Below are positions 19,350 through 29,722 of a DNA stretch of 64,000 bases, piece by piece; the first letter of the stretch is position 1, and each line of letters starts with the position of its first letter. Location of the stretch: NCBI GenBank assembly GCA_963814985.1, contig CAWFFV010000029.1, positions 248,001-312,000 of the forward strand, read 5' to 3'. The notes under the pieces were generated by a model. The model saw nothing but the letters and a program-made list of their open reading frames with translations, had not been told where the DNA came from and searched no databases. The position numbers were made by a program, and so were the translations under genes. The DNA comes from CAWFFV01 sp963814985. GTDB lineage: Bacteria > Chloroflexota > Ktedonobacteria > Ktedonobacterales > Ktedonobacteraceae.

Positions 19350-19544
19350 ATGGATATGCTAATTCTATTGATTAGAATTCTACCGTTATTACCATTAGCA
19401 TTTTGGCTATGGATGGGATGGGATATGGCTAACAATGACAACTTACCTGGTAGCTCGAAGCTTAACTGGCTATTGGCATTTATGTTTCTGAGCGTCTTCG
19501 CTGCGGGTTTCTATTACTTCACTGAGTATAGAAAAAGGTATTAA
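19350..19544 (+). CDS. Small two-helix membrane protein of unknown function
   Basis: 64 residues with two hydrophobic stretches (LILLIRILPLLPLAFWLWMG and LNWLLAFMFLSVFAAGFYYF) separated by a polar NNDNLPGSSK turn, and a basic tail YRKRY. The arrangement recalls phospholipase-D-nuclease N-terminal-like small membrane proteins, but I cannot assign it. AAGGAG at 19339-19344 favours ATG 19350 over the GTG at 19347. Confidence 0.6.
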   Translation: MDMLILLIRILPLLPLAFWLWMGWDMANNDNLPGSSKLNWLLAFMFLSVFAAGFYYFTEYRKRY

Positions 19545-19694
19545 TCACAATATGCTTCAAATTTCAATAGGGGCACATCAATTTTGGGTAGAGAGTTGCA
19601 GGTTCCGTAGGGGCGCGGTTTACAAGCCCGTGATTGCATTAACAGCATAAAAGTTAAGAATTGTAAAACGAGCCTCTACGATATGACAGGGGAA

Positions 19695-20480
19695 TCAAGC
19701 GAGTTGGTAGATGAAGCCAGGTCCCCCTAAATACATACCTCCGTCCACGTTGATACAACGGCCTCCGGCATAGATCCAGGGAGTTGAAACCTTCCTGGCA
19801 GGACAGTTCAATATGGTACTGATTGGAGTATGACCATGAATCAGTTTTTTGCTACCGAAAAGATCCAGGAAGCGACAGGCAAAATCTTCACCGCTTAGAG
19901 TGTGGGCAAAGGCTCCACGTCGAGAGAAAGCGTCTAGCAGGTCTTCCCAGGCCAGTGCATCACTCATCCTCAGAATGTTTTTCAAAGCACTATTGACCTC
20001 TTCGACAGAACGACCGTACTGTATGTAGAGAGGTGCGTCAGCATGAATGAGCAAGTGATCACCAACCTGTGCCATTGGTAAGAGATTGACGAGCCAGTCC
20101 AGGTGTTGCAGGGTGAGTGCTGCAATATCTTTACGTTGCCCTCCGTTTTGTTTCCACCTGGACAGGAAATTACTACCCAGGCCCGTTGAACGCCTGCCGA
20201 AGCGATAGGCCGCGAGTAGCATCAATTCGTGATTACCCAACAAAGACATGACACACCCACCAGCAGCCCCTGCCTCTGCTTGTAACCGCATCACTAAATC
20301 AATGACTGCGATTCCATCAGGTCCGCGATCCACAAAATCGCCGAGAAACCAGAGCGTTATACTACCGGCAATCCAATGCAAGCTCTCATCGATGAACCTG
20401 GCCTCCTGGAGGAGATGTACTAATTTTTTGTAATGACCGTGAATATCACCGATCACATAGGTGAGTTGTGTTGTCTGCAT
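19695..20480 (-). CDS. PP1-like metallophosphoesterase (Ser/Thr phosphatase or ApaH type)
   Basis: 261 residues with all calcineurin-like metal motifs in order: GDIHGHY (near 12), GDFVDRGPDG (~47), LLGNHELM (~80), and LIHGHTPIST near the C-terminus. These enzymes remove phosphate from Ser/Thr proteins or cleave diadenosine tetraphosphate. With several Ser/Thr kinases nearby, a protein phosphatase role is plausible but unproven. It starts 12 bp after the cystathionine beta-synthase stop, so the two are likely cotranscribed. Confidence 0.88.
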   Translation of the reverse strand: MQTTQLTYVIGDIHGHYKKLVHLLQEARFIDESLHWIAGSITLWFLGDFVDRGPDGIAVIDLVMRLQAEAGAAGGCVMSLLGNHELMLLAAYRFGRRSTGLGSNFLSRWKQNGGQRKDIAALTLQHLDWLVNLLPMAQVGDHLLIHADAPLYIQYGRSVEEVNSALKNILRMSDALAWEDLLDAFSRRGAFAHTLSGEDFACRFLDLFGSKKLIHGHTPISTILNCPARKVSTPWIYAGGRCINVDGGMYLGGPGFIYQLA

Positions 20481-20492
20481 GGGCTTTTAACT

Positions 20493-21902
20493 TTACTCAC
20501 TACGTGTATGTGCCCAAAATTCCAGGAGATCGCTCTTGGTAACGATCCCTTCCAGGCAACCTCTGGTCATAACGGCTACAGCTGACTGGCCAGAGCTAAA
20601 AAGCGTGTAGGCTTCGCGGGCAGTTACATCGGTTTCCAGGATAGGGAAGGGGGGTCCCTGAACGTTTCCGACCAGACTCGATGCTAACGGTTCTCCACTG
20701 GCAAGACGACGTAGCAACAAATCCTCGGTCAGACTACCAATCATCTGCTCATCTTCCATCACTGGTGTCTGACTAATACCGTAACGACGCAACAGCTCAA
20801 CCGCGTGTGCCACAGTATCGGTTGTGCTTACACTGACAACCATCGGCATATTACGCGTATGGTTACGTTGATAGGTGAGTACATCACGCAGCGTCGGTTG
20901 TTCGGTTTCGGCCTGAACAAGCATATCATTTTCGCGCATCCAGGTATCGTTGAACTGCTTGCTCAAGTAGCCACGCCCGGTATCGGGCAACAGGACCACC
21001 ACCACATCGTTGGGGGTCAAGCGGCGTGCATAGGTCAGTGCTGCAGCCAATGCGGTACCAGATGACCCACCCACCAGAATACCTTCTTCGCGTGCCAGCC
21101 GTCGTGCCCAGTAGAATGAGGTGCGATCCTCTATGCGTAAAACCTCGTCAACCAGCGTCGGATCATAGTTTTTGGGGAACACATCCATACCGATCCCCTC
21201 TACTTTATACGGCTTGGGTGTGTCGCCAGAGTAGGCAGATCCCGGAGGATCTGCTCCGATAATCTTGATTTCTGGGTTCATCTCTTTGAGGAAGCGAGCT
21301 GTCCCAGAGATAGTGCCACCAGTGCCAATACCCGCAACAAAGGCGCTGATACGCCCCGCCGTGTCGCGCCAGATTTCTGGGCCTGTGGTAGCATAATGGG
21401 CAGCAGGGTTTGCCGGGTTAGAGTATTGATCGAGACAGCAGGCACCTGGAATTTCTTCAGCCAGTCGATGTGCCACATTCTTATAATATTCGGGTGACTC
21501 ATGGGTGACACTGCTGGGACAGATCACAACCTCGGCACCGTATGCACGTAAGAGACTAAGCTTTTCTTCGCTCGCCTTCTCCGTCATCACAAAAATACAG
21601 TGGTAACCTTTAATGGCTGCCGCAATCGCTAAACCATGTCCAGTGTTGCCGCTTGTTGGCTCAACAATGGTGCCTCCGGGTCGCAGCAACCCCTGTTGCT
21701 CACAATACTCGATCATCGCAAGTCCAATACGATCTTTGACACTTCCTCCAGGATTCAACATTTCCATTTTGGCCAGAACGAGTGGAGGAACGTCGCTTGC
21801 AATACGCTTGAGGTGTATCAGCGGAATATTCTTTCCTATGATGTCAAGCATGGACTGATAGTAGTGCATCTTCCTATTAACCGATTTTGTATTTTCTTTC
21901 AC
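20493..21902 (-). CDS. Cystathionine beta-synthase (PLP domain plus CBS pair)
   Basis: A fold-type II PLP enzyme (~residues 20-340 with MLNPGGSVKDRIGLAMI carrying the PLP lysine, EPTSGNTGHGLAIAAA, GTGGTISGTARFLKE and GGSSGTAL) followed by two CBS modules (~350-469). It condenses serine with homocysteine, or acts as cysteine synthase. The start is taken as GTG 21902 because AAAGGA lies ~6 nt upstream; ATG 21869 is the other option. The frame also runs up to 21926, inside the left hairpin of the TnpB-derived element, so that insertion sits directly in this gene's 5' region. Confidence 0.9.
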   Translation of the reverse strand: MKENTKSVNRKMHYYQSMLDIIGKNIPLIHLKRIASDVPPLVLAKMEMLNPGGSVKDRIGLAMIEYCEQQGLLRPGGTIVEPTSGNTGHGLAIAAAIKGYHCIFVMTEKASEEKLSLLRAYGAEVVICPSSVTHESPEYYKNVAHRLAEEIPGACCLDQYSNPANPAAHYATTGPEIWRDTAGRISAFVAGIGTGGTISGTARFLKEMNPEIKIIGADPPGSAYSGDTPKPYKVEGIGMDVFPKNYDPTLVDEVLRIEDRTSFYWARRLAREEGILVGGSSGTALAAALTYARRLTPNDVVVVLLPDTGRGYLSKQFNDTWMRENDMLVQAETEQPTLRDVLTYQRNHTRNMPMVVSVSTTDTVAHAVELLRRYGISQTPVMEDEQMIGSLTEDLLLRRLASGEPLASSLVGNVQGPPFPILETDVTAREAYTLFSSGQSAVAVMTRGCLEGIVTKSDLLEFWAHTRSE

Positions 21903-21924
21903 CGATCGTCCTTTCTGGATGCCC

Positions 21925-22367
21925 ATCCCCTTCTAGGGGATTGGGAGGAAAGAAAGCAGCCCACAGGCTGGATTATTTCCTTTTTTTTCAAACACTTTCA
22001 TTTTTTGAGACTCCTGTGAAGCTATGCTATAATACAAAGTATGAAAACGGTGATATCTGCAAAGCTCAAACTGAATACGACTCCAGAGCAGTTCGCGCAA
22101 TTGCGTGTGACTCAATTGGCATATCGCGATGCTCTCAATTTTGTGAGCCGATACTCCTTCAGAATTGCCACTATACCCTCCATGCTGATTTGATTGGTGC
22201 GAGAAATATTGCGATGCGAACATTGCTCGTCCGGCAGGACTGGTCGAGCACGGGTACCTTGTCAGAGTGCCCTGATGTGTCAGACAAAGAAGCCAAAGCA
22301 GCACGTCTACAAAGATATGCTGAGTTGCAGTGGAGCCTGGACACAAGTTCATCCCCTAGAAGGGGAT
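21925..22367 (+). mobile_element. Internally deleted IS605/IS1341-type (TnpB) element
   Basis: About 443 bp bounded by hairpins: ATCCCCTTCTAGGGGAT (21925-21941) at the left and its exact reverse complement ATCCCCTAGAAGGGGAT (22351-22367) at the right, as expected of subterminal hairpins in IS200/IS605-type elements. In between lie the start and the end of a tnpB gene joined without the middle. No tnpA is present. This looks like a non-autonomous derivative. Confidence 0.75.
22005..22033 (+). promoter_or_regulatory. Promoter of the tnpB remnant
   Basis: TTGAGA (22005-22010), 17 bp, TATAAT (22028-22033). The expected start point falls at about 22040, right on the ATG at 22041, so the transcript would be leaderless. 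Confidence 0.6.
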
Positions 22368-22378
22368 TGAGTCTCTGA
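22041..22378 (+). pseudogene. tnpB: TnpB (RNA-guided nuclease) remnant with the middle deleted
   Basis: The ATG at 22041 begins MKTVISAKLKLNTTPEQFAQ and LRVTQLAYRDALNFVSRYSF, the typical TnpB N-terminus. Near 22150-22165 the sequence jumps, in another frame, to NCHYTLHADLIGARNIAMR, the C-terminal zinc-finger and RuvC III block of TnpB, and ends after SSPRRGLSL at 22378. About 300 residues, including RuvC I-II, are missing. No nuclease function is possible. The preserved 3' end is where the guide (omega) RNA would be encoded in this family. Confidence 0.85.
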
Positions 22379-22620
22379 CCGTCTATACCTCTGGGCACAT
22401 GTGATTGCTGTCTGGTATTTGGTTCTGGTGTTATCAAATCTGGTTGAAGAGTATCAAAAATTGTGGGTATCCGAAAGAGACACTCCGCACAAAGGATTTG
22501 ATATGAGATCACCGTGATTGGAGACAGTATAGCACATATGGCTGTCTCTTTTGAACAGGACTTTTTGTTGAGCTGGATAGGAGCTTTCCGCAGAGATGGG
22601 GAATACATGAACAACGAACA

Positions 22621-22660
22621 CCCCCCACTCGACATATCAGGCGGTCGTCGAGTGGAGGGG
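22621..22660. terminator. Hairpin downstream of the crystallin gene
   Basis: CCCCACTCGAC-type left arm and GTCGAGTGGAGGGG right arm form a GC-rich hairpin with a ~16-nt loop, 13 bp after the crystallin stop on the minus strand. It has no T-run, so intrinsic termination is only probable. Confidence 0.5.
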
Positions 22661-22672
22661 TTAGTCATGTTG

Positions 22673-22936
22673 CTAGGTATGTAGAGGTTTAACTGGGCGT
22701 AGAGACGAGATCGCGTCGTTAGGGATACCGACAGCCTCAACATTGGGGTAGACGCCAGGGCCAAGAGTAGTTACGAAGTCATCGAAGTTGGCTTTGTTAA
22801 AGAACTGCCAGTTCCCTTCCAGGACAGCAAAAGACGAAGTCACGTCATTGAAGTCCTCGAGAAGCGCCGTATCCGTAGAAACCTGCTTAAGTTTTCCTTG
22901 AAAATTGATATCCTCGAATATAATCACCTGTGCCAT
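22673..22936 (-). CDS. Single-domain beta/gamma-crystallin-like protein
   Basis: 87 residues forming two Greek-key motifs: VIIFEDINFQGKLKQV...NDVTSSFAVLEGNWQFF and NKANFDDFVTTLGPGVYPNV...NDAISSLRPV. Both N/D-N/D-x-x-S-S calcium clamps are present (NDVTSS and NDAISS), so a Ca-binding microbial crystallin domain is expected. No signal peptide is seen, so it is probably cytoplasmic or on the spore or cell matrix. AAGGA lies ~12 nt before the ATG within a small palindrome AAGGA-ac-TCCTT. It is a single gene. Confidence 0.85.
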   Translation of the reverse strand: MAQVIIFEDINFQGKLKQVSTDTALLEDFNDVTSSFAVLEGNWQFFNKANFDDFVTTLGPGVYPNVEAVGIPNDAISSLRPVKPLHT

Positions 22937-23096
22937 GATAAGGAGTTCCTTTCACTTTTGCGAATGATGTGCTTACATTTACATACAAGCTCTCATTCTC
23001 CCTTGTCGCTCTTGATGAAACTCGGCCAGGGAAAAGAAATACCCTCAGTATGAGCACGCAACGTGAAACGAAAAGTGACAGTTTGCTATATAGGCC

Positions 23097-25368
23097 TCAT
23101 GAGGTTCCATCGCCTATTTGTATTATTCTGATATCATCAATTGATGACGGAAGGTGGTCTGCACCGAAGGGGAGATGGATTTCCACGGTTGCTACTCCCG
23201 GTTGCTCGTTGAGGTAGGCCAGCGCCGCCGCCGAAGTTGCTCCCTTGATCGATTGACGCCATTTGCTTACCTGCTGTGTTGAAAGCGCGTAGATCCAAAG
23301 ACCTCGAACCGAAACACTCAGGTACACAACACCATTTTGCCCCTGTTGGGTCTGGGGAGAGGCTAGAATAGCTGGCGTTCCCTGCAACTGATAGTTATTA
23401 CCCAGTGTTTGTACTGCTTCCTTACTTAATAGCTGAGCAGCCGTGTGATTAGCTATGTTGCGATTATAGACGGTGACGCTTCCTGAGACCCGCACAAGCA
23501 CCTGGACCTGGTCTACCTGTGTTCCTACCGGATTATTTGGCGTGGCGGTGATCTGGTAAGCGGGCTGTCCTACCATGACTTCATCGGGAAGCATCTGCTT
23601 CTGGAGTTGCTGAGTCACCTGTTGCTGAATTTTGGGGGCTAAGGCATTCTGTACGCTATCCAGGTCAGCCTGACTGATAATATGTACCATTCGGGGATCA
23701 ACACCACCTGAAAAGGCCTCCAGGTTCTTCACCGTGAGACCATTACAGCATGGACCATCTAGTGCATGTGCCGCGATATTCCCAGTTACACCAACTTGTA
23801 CTGCTGTGGCAGATGCCGTAGCGGTTCCATCCTGTCCACCCTGGTGTGCTGGAACCTGAACCATTTGTTTTACCCGCACCTGTACTCCAGCAGGTGTACT
23901 CAGAACCATCGGTTGTACTGTCATAGCAGCATCGCCTGTATTGGTAAAAACGACGGTTCCCAGTGAGGGCACACCAGGAATTGTGCGGGAACCGGTAGTC
24001 TGTACGGTTTTACTGTCGGCAGCACTGGCTTGTAAAGCACGATTGGGGATGGTGTGTGTTGTCAGATCGGGTGTGTTGACCTGAGGCATGGAAGTCAAAA
24101 CGTAGCTATTCTGGAGCAGTTTGCTCTGAGCCGTAACAAAAATGGTCGCAACCGGAGGTGTTCCAAGCACAGGAAAGCCTGGTGGAAAAAAACTTACTCC
24201 CAGTAGGCGCGGAACGAGCAATAGGGTTAAAAGAGTCAGTGGAACCAGTATGCTTATCACCATCGGTCCGGTCAAATGCTTGCGTCTATATTTTATCGGC
24301 TCTTCAGTAATACGTATAGTTCGTGGCTTGTTTTTAATATCCTCGGTGATACGTTGCTTCTCGCGTACCTCAATAGAAGTTTCATTGCGGATGCGTTGAG
24401 GCATAACGATTGGTAGAGGCGCATCCTCTTGAGCCATAGAAGCAGAGAGAAGTCGTCTGGGACGTGGGAGCAATGGTTCTTCTATCGAAGCATCTTCTTC
24501 CTGGATCGGAACCACCGGTTCCTTGATAGCTGCGAGAAAAGCGGCACGCAGTTCGGCAACATTCTGGTAGCGTGCTTCAGAACGTTTTGCCATTGCTGTC
24601 CGTACGACGTCGGCTAGCTCTGCAGGAACGGAGGTATCGTGATCACAGGGTGAGGGAATCGGAGCTTGCAGGTGCATTTGAATCACACGCACGTCGTCGG
24701 GATCGTTATAAGGCAGTTCACCAGTGAGCATCTGGTAGAGCAGAACGCCCAGGGCATAAATATCGGTTAATGTGGTGACGATGCCACGTGTCTGTTCAGG
24801 GGCCATGTAGTGAGGCGTCCCTGGCACTTGATCGAGCGGAATAGGTTTACCTACTGCATTCCAATTTGGCCTGTCGCGAGGTACGCACCAGGCCAAAATC
24901 GGCGAGATAGGTATAGGGAGAACCGCTACGACGCTGTTCTAGCAGGACATTCGAGGATTTGATATCACGGTGAATCAGCCCTTCTTCGTGAGCATACTCA
25001 ACAGCATCCAGCAGTTGCTGATAGATTATAGACACTTCACTCAGATCGGGCAGACTTCGACGCAAGTAGCTGGTAAGGGTACCCCCATCTATAAAAGGCA
25101 TCACCAGATAGAGGATACCATGCTCATCACCAAACTCGATCAAAGGTAGTATATGAGGATGGTGCAGGCATGCAACAGTACGAGCTTCGCGTGCAAAGCG
25201 ACGCCGCATATCGCGATCAGCCGCGTAGTCGCCCAGGATCACTTTAATAGCTACGCGCCGATCAAATGCTGTACGCTGCCTTCCCTCATATACCGCTCCC
25301 ATGCCACCTACACGAATGCGTCGGATAACATCGTAGTTTCCTAACTGCTTGCCTTCTAGAGACAGCAT
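23097..25368 (-). CDS. Membrane Ser/Thr kinase with baseplate-J-like ectodomain, one frame shift
   Basis: The N-terminal kinase has RVGGMGAVYEG (Gly loop), VAIKVI (Lys), LIHRDIKSSN (catalytic Asp) and ADFGLV. The frame breaks near 24858-24872, then resumes with GTPHYMAPEQ and DIYALGVLLYQML. After an arginine-rich linker comes one TM helix (MVISILVPLTLLTLLLVPRL), and then a ~370-residue outer domain resembling the baseplate-J-like domain of the next gene: Thr-rich strands, the DGPCCNGLTVKNLEAFSGGVDP segment, and a helical QADLDSVQNALAPKIQQQV repeat. I infer a surface sensor kinase. Joined length is ~757 residues. It is 41 bp downstream of the ectodomain gene 25410-27701, likely one operon. Confidence 0.82.
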
Positions 25369-25409
25369 CGAATGTATTATCCTTTCCTGATTGTTGCCAC
25401 CATCCTTAC

Positions 25410-27701
25410 TTATCCCTTACCATTTGTTCCACTCTGTGTATTTACGGGACCTGTACCTGTGATAGTAGGAGCGATCGGGGGTGTTCCATCTCCCTGAAGC
25501 CCAGGAACATCCTGCACAACGATGGAGATCTGACCAGCATCGGCGGGCAACGTGTCTCCGTTTACCTGGAACGTTGCGTTACCTATCATTTTTTGACTCT
25601 TGAGCAAGTTTTGTACAACACTCACTTTTTTGCCTGCAATCAGCTTCGCCAGGGCCTGTTTCTGTGCATTATCAAATTTATATGCCCAGATTCCCTTACC
25701 TGTTGCAAGCAAAGAGACATTGTTCTGGCCAGCGCTCTGCACTGTAATCTGTGTCTGCACATTTCCCACCAAAGTATAGCCGGGACCAGGATCAGTATTT
25801 GCCATATTCTGAAGCAGGTTCTTTAGCATGTCCTGTGCCCCCTGGTGATCATATGCCTGACCATTACAGTTTACTGAGACGCCTACTGTAGCATTAGCGA
25901 CTCTCTCACCTGCATTATGATTTGCATTCACTATGGGCTTACACTGAACCGTACCAGCCAACTGTTCACTACTATGTACTTGATTCTGTAAGGACGCTGT
26001 AGCCTGCTGTGTCAGCTGGTTCTCTACAGAGTTGACAGCGTTATCAATATCACTCTGCTGCAAGACAGTGAAGGATTGTGGGTCATGTCCACCAGTGAAA
26101 GCTGTCTGATTCTTTACTGTGATAAAATTACCTGCAACACAGCAACTTTGACTAATGTCAAGAGCAGCGATGTTACTAGCAGCGCCTCCACGGGTAGAGT
26201 GAGCAGATACACTTCGTATACCGAAATTTGGCGGATTGGCGGCAGGAATGATAAGCAGTGAGTCTGTGACTACTGATATACCTGAAGAACTTGTAATAAG
26301 TGTATTTGCGGCAACTGACTGTATTGAATTGGAACCATTAAAAAACGTTAGCGTACCCTGTGAGGGAATACCTGGCGTCTTCTCTACACCTGTTGCTGTC
26401 ACCGTCTTTGCTGGCGAAGACGCGGAGGCGGTTAAAGGGCGTACAGCCACCTGTCGTTTAGCAGGGTCTGCATTGCCTGTTACGCCGGTTACCACGTAGC
26501 TGTTTGATACAATCTTGCTCGATGGAGTAATCGTGATGGTGGCAGGTTGTGAGAAGCCAGGGATCATACTTGTCATCTGTTTGAATAGGACGGGTTGGGC
26601 ATAGGCGGTACCCGCGCAGGCAATCAGCAGGGTAACAATGACAAGGATCACGCCTATTAGCAAAAATCGATTATTGCGGCGTCGGGGATTATTGCTCCCA
26701 CCACCAGGATTAGCGCGCATGGGTGGAACAGTACTACCGCTCACTATGCGTGGTTGCGATCCGGCTGACCCGAGAGTAGCGCCAAGTCCCGCAGCGGCTA
26801 TCTTGCCGCTTGATGATTTGGACGCTCTACCAGTCGGGGTACCACTGCCAGCCTGGGCATCTGCTAATACCATAGGGTCAGGTGGTGTACGCTGTGCCAT
26901 TGGATCTGATGGTATGGGCGGTATAATAGCGCCTGTAGGAGTGTGCGAAGCACTGGGACTTGACAATACTCCCGTCGTCTTACGTTGTGTTGGGAGTTCT
27001 ATAGCTTTTGGTCCCCCAGCACTATCAGCCTCGCCAGTTTCATTTAAATCATGATCATGAGAATCAATATTGAAAGGATTGGCAGGAGGAAGTATATCCC
27101 CATCATCAGATAGCCCTGCAGGTTGATTGTGCCCATGGTCGGCGATCAGCGCTGCACCGCCACCGGCAAGAGCACCTGCTGCCATACCAGTAGCAAAGGA
27201 GGCGACTGAATTGTCGGTCTTGTTCTTACCGCCATCTACAGGTGGTGACGAGGCTGGTCGAGGCTGTACGTTTTCATTAATTTGTGATCTATCTACGGTT
27301 TTTGGCTTACCACTACCAAACCATGATGGTTTCTTCCCACTGGTATTCGACCCTTCTTCATCGCGAAGAGCTTTAGCATAGCTTTCTAATGTCGAATAGA
27401 CTGGAAAACGACGCTGACGCGCAAATTCAGCAGGACCCGGTCCACTCGGTGCGATAAAGACAATCTGGGTCTGGAGTTTGCGGCGCATACTCTTCAGATC
27501 ATCAAAATCGACCGGGCGTTGAAAGGCTTTATTCTGGTTAGGCAACACAACAGCTACTTGTTTACGACCGAGTTTTTCTTGCGTTATAATAGCGGCTAGC
27601 ACACTTTTCCTATCGTCGGTGGGAGAGACATATATAATACCAATACTTGTACTGCGGGGATCATTTGCTCCCAATAAATCCAGAGCATTACTTTGTTTCA
27701 T
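25410..27701 (-). CDS. Single-pass membrane protein with baseplate-J-like ectodomain
   Basis: 763 residues. The cytoplasmic N-terminus (~1-115, IGIIYVSPTDDRKSVLAAII...) is a small alpha/beta domain, similar in feel to regulatory nucleotide-binding domains, and is followed by a low-complexity Pro/Ser/Gly linker. One TM helix (RFLLIGVILVIVTLLIACAG) leads to an outer domain with ATITITPSSKIVSNSYVVTG, CCVAGNFITVKNQTAFTGG and a helical segment DIDNAVNSVENQLTQQA. Related domains are annotated baseplate J-like in Chloroflexi and cyanobacteria; whether they are truly related to phage gp47 is open. ATG 27701 is chosen (GGGAGA ~6 nt upstream) over 27755. The C-terminal half is duplicated at 29723-31230. 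Confidence 0.72.
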   Translation of the reverse strand: MKQSNALDLLGANDPRSTSIGIIYVSPTDDRKSVLAAIITQEKLGRKQVAVVLPNQNKAFQRPVDFDDLKSMRRKLQTQIVFIAPSGPGPAEFARQRRFPVYSTLESYAKALRDEEGSNTSGKKPSWFGSGKPKTVDRSQINENVQPRPASSPPVDGGKNKTDNSVASFATGMAAGALAGGGAALIADHGHNQPAGLSDDGDILPPANPFNIDSHDHDLNETGEADSAGGPKAIELPTQRKTTGVLSSPSASHTPTGAIIPPIPSDPMAQRTPPDPMVLADAQAGSGTPTGRASKSSSGKIAAAGLGATLGSAGSQPRIVSGSTVPPMRANPGGGSNNPRRRNNRFLLIGVILVIVTLLIACAGTAYAQPVLFKQMTSMIPGFSQPATITITPSSKIVSNSYVVTGVTGNADPAKRQVAVRPLTASASSPAKTVTATGVEKTPGIPSQGTLTFFNGSNSIQSVAANTLITSSSGISVVTDSLLIIPAANPPNFGIRSVSAHSTRGGAASNIAALDISQSCCVAGNFITVKNQTAFTGGHDPQSFTVLQQSDIDNAVNSVENQLTQQATASLQNQVHSSEQLAGTVQCKPIVNANHNAGERVANATVGVSVNCNGQAYDHQGAQDMLKNLLQNMANTDPGPGYTLVGNVQTQITVQSAGQNNVSLLATGKGIWAYKFDNAQKQALAKLIAGKKVSVVQNLLKSQKMIGNATFQVNGDTLPADAGQISIVVQDVPGLQGDGTPPIAPTITGTGPVNTQSGTNGKG

Positions 27702-27983
27702 TATCGTCTCCCTCTTCTCCCTTTTTAAATAGCATATTCTCGCTTCTGGTGCCATTTTACACTATGAAACAGAAATTTTAAAGAGAATACCCGGGCTAGT
27801 TATTAGAAATAAACGGAGCAGTTGGCCGTTTATGTATTCATTCCCCAGAAAAGCCTATGCTACAATCTAGAACGGATGGCCGCAACCCGATAGCCAAATA
27901 GTCTCTTCACCGAGAAAAAGCAGAACCAGCAGCGTTAGTACAAAGGAAGGTACAGAGCAAAGAAGGAGTGCTGCAGCAAGAGT

Positions 27984-29717
27984 ATGGCAGAAGATACAAC
28001 ATTCCGCCTGGGAGCACAAGTGGGCAGCTATCGCCTGATAAAATTGCTGGGCCAGGGCGGTTTCGCCGAAGTTTATCTGGGCGAACATATCTATTTAAAG
28101 ACGCCGGGCGCGATTAAAATACTGCGTCTTAGCTTGAGCGAAACCAACCTGCAAGGCTTTCTAAACGAGGCACAGGTTATTGCTAGCCTGGAACATCCCA
28201 ATATTGTGCGTGTGCTCGATTATGGTGTGGAGAAAGATACACCATTTCTGGTAATGAGCTATGCTCCCAACGGATCTTTGCGCCAGCGTATCCCCAAAGG
28301 CATGTGTCTTTCACCAGCAGAGCTGCTGCCCATACTCGATCAGATTGCCTCTGCATTGGATTATGCACATCAACGAAAGTTGATCCATCGTGATATCAAG
28401 CCCGAAAACATGCTGCTCGGCGCGCAGAGTCAGGTCTTGCTGAGCGATTTTGGTCTGGTGATCGTTGCACTGAATACTGGTTCGCAGGCAGTCAGCGAGA
28501 TGAGTGGGACCGTGCCATATATGGCTCCAGAACAGCTACAGGGGCGAGTCCGCTTTGCCAGCGATCAGTATGCGCTGGGAGTAGTGGTCTATGAATGGCT
28601 CTGTGGTGCACGCCCATTCGTTGGTACATTTACCGAGATTGCCAGCCAGCATGTCCTGGCTGTGCCCCCTTCGTTATGCGCTCGCGTTCCTGGCTTGCCC
28701 CCAGAAGTTGAGCAAGTAGTATTTACCGCTCTGGCCAAAGATCCAGCGCAGCGCTTTGAGAACATTACGGCCTTTGCTCAGGCACTACGCAGAGCCTATA
28801 CCGATCTGCCGAGCCAGCGTATGGCATCTCTGGGAAATTTACCTGGAGCAGGCAGCGAACCGCCTCAGGTTTCTCAGACAAGCAAGTTTACTTCATCTGC
28901 ACAGCAGTGGCAGGAGAACATGCTGCCAGCATCCCTTCCAACGCCTCAGCAATCTGCTGGATTTCTAGCGGGTTCTTTACCCCCATCATCCTCGACGACT
29001 TTATTTTCTTCTCAGCCTGTATGGGATTCCTTTCAAGCTTCTACTATGCCAGGTGGAAATATTTCGGCATCTTCAGTGCAGCGCAAGCCTCGCCGGACGG
29101 GAAATATCTGGGGTCTGGCAACGCTGATTGTCGCACTGCTCGCGTTGCTGATTGCCAGCATGGGTTTCTTCTGGTCTTACTCAACATTTGCCAATGGCTC
29201 ACACAATACAGGATCAGGAGCCAATCTGAAGGGAGCAATCACACATCTCTCTTCGCCAACTGTGTCCACTGCCAGCCCTACTACCCATATGCAGGTTACA
29301 GCTACGCCAACTACCATGGCGACAGCTACACCAGCAGCGGTAATTCCGACTGCCATACCGACCGCTCGCCCAACCCCGGTGCCAGCGCCAGACTGCTTGC
29401 AGGTCTCTACCTCGGAGCTGACATTTCCCTATTCGGCAGGTGGACCGCAACCGGTACCATATACCGTCACACTGACCAACTGTGGTGGAGCTGCAACTTC
29501 CTGGTCTGCCCAGATTTAGGTTGTGGGTGGTGGGAACTGGCTCAGCATCAGCCCATCAGCCGATACTTTGAATGTGAATACGAGTGAGGATCTTCAGTTC
29601 TCGGCTTTTGCTTCCGGTATACCGCCTGGTACCTATCATGACTTTGTCAAATTTACTAAAGGTACTGCCAGCGTCTCAATGACGGTTTTTCTCTCTGTAT
29701 TGCCACCTGTGCAATGA
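27984..29717 (+). CDS. Membrane Ser/Thr kinase with BACON/Ig-like outer domain, interrupted by one stop
   Basis: The kinase domain (~1-275) has GQGGFAEVYLG, the Lys in PGAIKIL, LIHRDIKPENMLL, LSDFGLV and GTVPYMAPEQ. One TM helix lies at ~374-398 (IWGLATLIVALLALLIAS). The outer part is Thr/Pro-rich, then a beta-sandwich: LQVSTSELTFPYSAGG...YTVTLTNCGG. A TAG at 29517-29519 stops the frame after TSWSAQI. The same frame then reads on as VVGGGNWLSISPSADTLNV... to 29720, completing a BACON/Ig-like domain. A single CAG-to-TAG change would explain it. Without the last ~66 residues the outer domain is probably misfolded, but the kinase is intact. Divergent from 25410-27701. Confidence 0.83.
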
Positions 29718-29722
29718 AGCCC

